Positions 61,117-64,000 of a stretch of 64,000 nt of DNA are shown here, one piece after another; position 1 is the stretch's first letter; each line of letters starts with the position of its first letter. A program made the position numbers and the translations under genes. Source of the stretch: Pohlia nutans (taxonomy: Eukaryota; Streptophyta; Bryopsida; Bryales; Mniaceae); assembly GCA_022496805.1 (NCBI GenBank), contig CM040089.1, positions 35,448,372-35,512,371 of the forward strand, in the 5' to 3' direction. The notes beneath the pieces were generated by a model. It was not told the DNA's origin. It ran no database searches and saw only the letters and a program-made list of their open reading frames with translations.

Positions 61117-61605
61117 TCAGCACCCAACGTGCACTTCAAGAACGGCAGAACGTGACCGTCCGTTGTTGCAGATTGGACACGGGAACCTTCTGCAAGTGTG
61201 GCCACCATCTCCGAGCATGATCGCGGCAGCCTGCTCGCGGCCATGTCGTCGAAGCTGCTGCGGCACTACGCCTTGAGCAGACCAGTCCAGCATATATGCT
61301 GTCACAGTTACGCTTGACAGACCGTCACGTTGAGACCGGCCTGGGTTGCAAATTGGGCAAGGAAACCTCTTGCACCGATGTCCATCTCCCAAGTACGCTA
61401 TATTCTCTGCAGAAGACTGGCTCAAGCGCTTTGCCGCTTCACACTTCAAGGCCTGGAAGTCAGCCATTGTGAAGCTGCCAAAAGCAGCTTCCAGATTGCA
61501 CAGAGAGCACGAGCACTGGGGTGATCCCAAGCAGCGTGAGACTTCGGTCTGCAGGTCAGCCAACTTCTGGTGAGACCGGCTCATCATCACGGTGTTGTGT
61601 TCCAT
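61117..61605 (-). CDS. Family Y double Cys-motif protein, copy Y3 (162 aa)
   Basis: ATG 61,605-61,603 opens 162 codons that differ from Y1 at one residue (Q to L in the N-terminal Cys group). Both C-x4-C-x2-C motifs are intact, and the TATA box at 61,742-61,737 is conserved. Such identity across 8 kb means a very recent duplication or gene conversion, or strong constraint. It is divergent to X3. The function is unknown. Confidence 0.65.
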   Translation of the reverse strand: MEHNTVMMSRSHQKLADLQTEVSRCLGSPQCSCSLCNLEAAFGSFTMADFQALKCEAAKRLSQSSAENIAYLGDGHRCKRFPCPICNPGRSQRDGLSSVTVTAYMLDWSAQGVVPQQLRRHGREQAAAIMLGDGGHTCRRFPCPICNNGRSRSAVLEVHVGC

Positions 61606-62329
61606 GAGTCAACGAGAAGACTGATGTTTAAAAGAGAACAGAAGCAGAATTGCAAGAGGACTTGATCAGCGAGAGCTAGTGTTTGGAATGAGCTGGATGT
61701 AAACTGTGAATGTTGTGTCCGTTACTGGATCGTGGATTTATAGCAGCTGAGCTAGTGAGTCGTCGGAATTTGGAGAAGACCGGTGAACACAAGCTCCGTG
61801 AAGGGGTTTGTGAATTAATTCCGGAGAGCTTGTTCTTCTCCGACACTTTTGCGGGTTCGATCCGGAGCATACAACATGCTAGCTGTTGAGCACGTCATTC
61901 AGACATTCCATAACGTACTACCAGTCTAAGCATTTTTAGTGAATTTCTGCTGGGTTACGTGGAAGACACGTGCTACTTGGGCGGCGGTGATTCGAAACCT
62001 GGGTAATCGTAGAGTTCAGGATGACTTAAGACAGAGAGTTCTTGATTCGATTGGATCCTGGACAGACCAGTGCGAGGAGCATTTCTTTTGGTCTCATTAA
62101 ATAGGTTAAAGATGGCTCGGACGAGTAACTTACGTTTTGCATTGTCTGATGTCCACTTACAACTAATTGCTGAAAGGGTTGCTTACTAAAAAAACGGAAT
62201 GTTCAATTCAAGGCGTATGAATTGCCTCAACAGCATTCATTAAGAATCATGTTTGTAGAAGTTCCTTTCCCCAGAAAATAAAATAAATACCACCAGGGAG
62301 CTCTCACCGTGGAATAGATCGACAGGTGG

Positions 62330-62800
62330 AGCAAATCCTGAGTCCCTGAATTCCTTCGCTCAGGCGGTGACTGGGTTCCAACTGCCAACCGTCCGAACTC
62401 GATCGCAATGAGATCGAAGCCCAATTTCACCACCAGTGACGACTTTTGTGTCTGACTGAGGAGGCAATCGATTGGGTTCCTTCAATTTCAGCTCCAATCT
62501 GAGTCGGCTCACAGACACTCGGACACGTCACTGGCTCACTGCCGATAAATGTGTTAATACCGACACAATCAATATACTTAGAGTAAACAATCGTCTCCTC
62601 CACAATATCATAATTTCAAAGCCAATCTGCAAGTACTGATACTGCGTTTCACTTGACTCGTTTTCCCACCGACATCTGGCGGAGGAGAAGGCCTGCGTCG
62701 CCAAACTCAAGACAGTTAATTAGGGTTAACGTCAAGGTTGCCTACGGTGGGGTTACAAAGTCGGTGCCAAATTTAGGGCTATCGATCGAGTCACCGTGCT
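62330..62800 (-). other. Conserved intergenic block of Y3/X3 cassette
   Basis: Third copy of the block seen in cassettes 1 and 2. The Y-sense frame is shifted and interrupted here, although the nucleotide match is good. Confidence 0.45.
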
Positions 62801-63649
62801 GAACAGTGTCGGTAATGAAACTAGTCGTGCAATGCCGATGCAGCAAGTCTTCAACCACGATAATCATGCATGACTGCACTCACTAAAGCTCGACAAGCAC
62901 CCTTCTGTAGTTCTGTGTGGCTGCTGGATAATTATGAAGTCCTTCTACCAGAGAATGATTAAATTTCGTGAAAAATAGTAAATACTACTATATATCCGCA
63001 AGCATGCATTAGCTGTACGTCACATCCTCACTCTGTCTGCAGAGACATGATCATTGTAGTCTTGTCTACATGATTACCCTAATTTGAGCACTTCTGCTGC
63101 ATCTGTGACTGAGTCGCGCTCAGACAATGAAGTTTGACTAGACTTCTCCCGATCAAACATTTGGTTTTGCCCAAGCCAGGCAGTGTACCGGTATCGACAG
63201 CACGCAATATCTCATCTGATCTGTTCCAACACAATTCGATCTCACAAGTACTACTGCTAGTAGTTTTGTACGCTGAATATATTCCGTCAGCAACCAGGAA
63301 TCAAAGTAACTGTGGAGGAATGTGGTCAGACACGCCAGCTGTGCTTGTTTCTTCAAAATTTTAACCCTGCATACAGTATATTTTCACTCCTGCACTACAG
63401 CAAGAATTAACGACGATTTCTGAACGAACTGGGTCCACGCTGATCGAACAGTTACAACTGTCGCCTGTCCGGGTGATGTGCAAGCTCAATCTTCGGAAGA
63501 GCAAACTGAATTTGCTGAGCTTGCGAATTCAACTCTGTGTCGAACTCTCATCCGAGTTTGAGGAGTGGAATGTGGGAGGCCATGATTCATGGACTTCAAA
63601 TTGCCATATCTGGACAAGTGATGGCGTAGCCATCTCCTGTCATATTCAG

Positions 63650-63655
63650 TATAAA
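63650..63655 (+). promoter_or_regulatory. TATA box of X3
   Basis: TATAAA in the same conserved context as X1 and X2, 146 bp before the chosen X3 ATG. Confidence 0.65.
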
Positions 63656-63795
63656 TGGACAGAAGGTGAACGCTGAATTCACATTCAACTCCTGCAAGCT
63701 TACGAAAAGCAATTGTCGATCAGTCTAAGCTTCATTCTTTGCACAGCGCCTCACATTCATCCGAAGTCCTCAGTCCGATCAGGAAAGCAGTGAAG

Positions 63796-64000
63796 ATGGT
63801 GAGCACCAGCGCCATGGGCCCTCATGTGCAGCAGCTCAAGCGCTGCAAAGGAAATGACTCGATGGAGTCCACCGTCTTTGTTGACGATGCTCCATCAACA
63901 GAAGCAACGAGTTCTGCTCACAACGGAGGTGGAGCGCGGTTTGCGTGCTTCGGAGAGCCAAGTTGTGGCTGCAAAAAGTGGACCTGCCCTGTGTGCAGGG
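63796..64000 (+). CDS. Family X small Cys-motif protein, copy X3 (cut by window edge)
   Basis: ATG 63,796 opens at least 68 codons to the window edge, nearly identical to X2 until the Ser-rich middle, and ending CFGEPSCGCKKWTCPVC. The upstream block from about 63,530 is almost identical to that of X2, including the TATA box. It is divergent to Y3. Confidence 0.6.
   Translation, partial: MVSTSAMGPHVQQLKRCKGNDSMESTVFVDDAPSTEATSSAHNGGGARFACFGEPSCGCKKWTCPVCR

Overview
The window is nuclear DNA of a land plant. It has spliced genes with GT-AG introns of about 80-250 bp, plant-type TTTAGGG repeats, CACTA and hAT transposons, and recognisable plant fragments of LSM3, adenylate kinase 6 and ribose-5-phosphate isomerase. 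The exact lineage cannot be read from sequence alone; a non-seed plant is possible but unproven. There are no tRNA or rRNA genes and almost no intact housekeeping genes. This is repeat-rich accessory DNA built by nested insertions.

Layout. (1) 1-4.2 kb holds two minus-strand genes of unknown function and a small four-exon plus-strand gene. (2) 4,245-37,451 is one very large hAT-like element of 33,207 bp. It begins CAGGGTTGT, ends ACAACCCTG, and is flanked by perfect 8-bp copies of GTGTTCAT. Near its right end lies a DUF659-type hAT transposase (plus strand, two in-frame stops). On the minus strand it carries three further genes: a kinase-like protein (A), a protein with a ubiquitin-interacting motif (B), and a RING-H2 protein (C). 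B and C share an N-terminal domain I do not recognise. GC-rich arrays built on CGGACG/CGTCCG lie at both ends and just upstream of each cargo gene; one array lies between gene C and the transposase. (3) Gene C is split by an 11.7-kb CACTA element (17,633-29,330, target duplication AAT). This second element carries pieces of host genes: LSM3 exon 1, AK6 exons 1-2, two RPI exons and a conserved plant gene with a stop. It also carries a 0.58-kb inverted duplication. (4) 37.8-41.3 kb is a GC-rich satellite of 64-bp and longer units, interrupted by a 1.55-kb CACTA element (duplication AGG). (5) 41.35-46.47 kb is a spliced gene joining a ParB-like domain to a beta-class DNA methyltransferase fold whose two signature motifs are degenerate. 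(6) 46.5-49.9 kb is AT-rich repeats plus a TTAA-flanked MITE. (7) 49.9-64 kb holds three copies of a two-gene divergent cassette (X and Y). Both genes encode small proteins with a C-x4-C-x2-C motif, and both have TATA boxes conserved between copies.

How the parts relate. In the giant element every gene is damaged lightly (one or two stops, or one small frameshift), so it looks recently inactivated. The shared arrays suggest one transposase or host factor could have acted on both the ends and the cargo promoters. The ubiquitin theme (UIM, RING) in two related cargo proteins suggests a role in modifying host protein turnover; this is inference. The X/Y cassettes and the ParB-methyltransferase gene look like independent loci outside the element.
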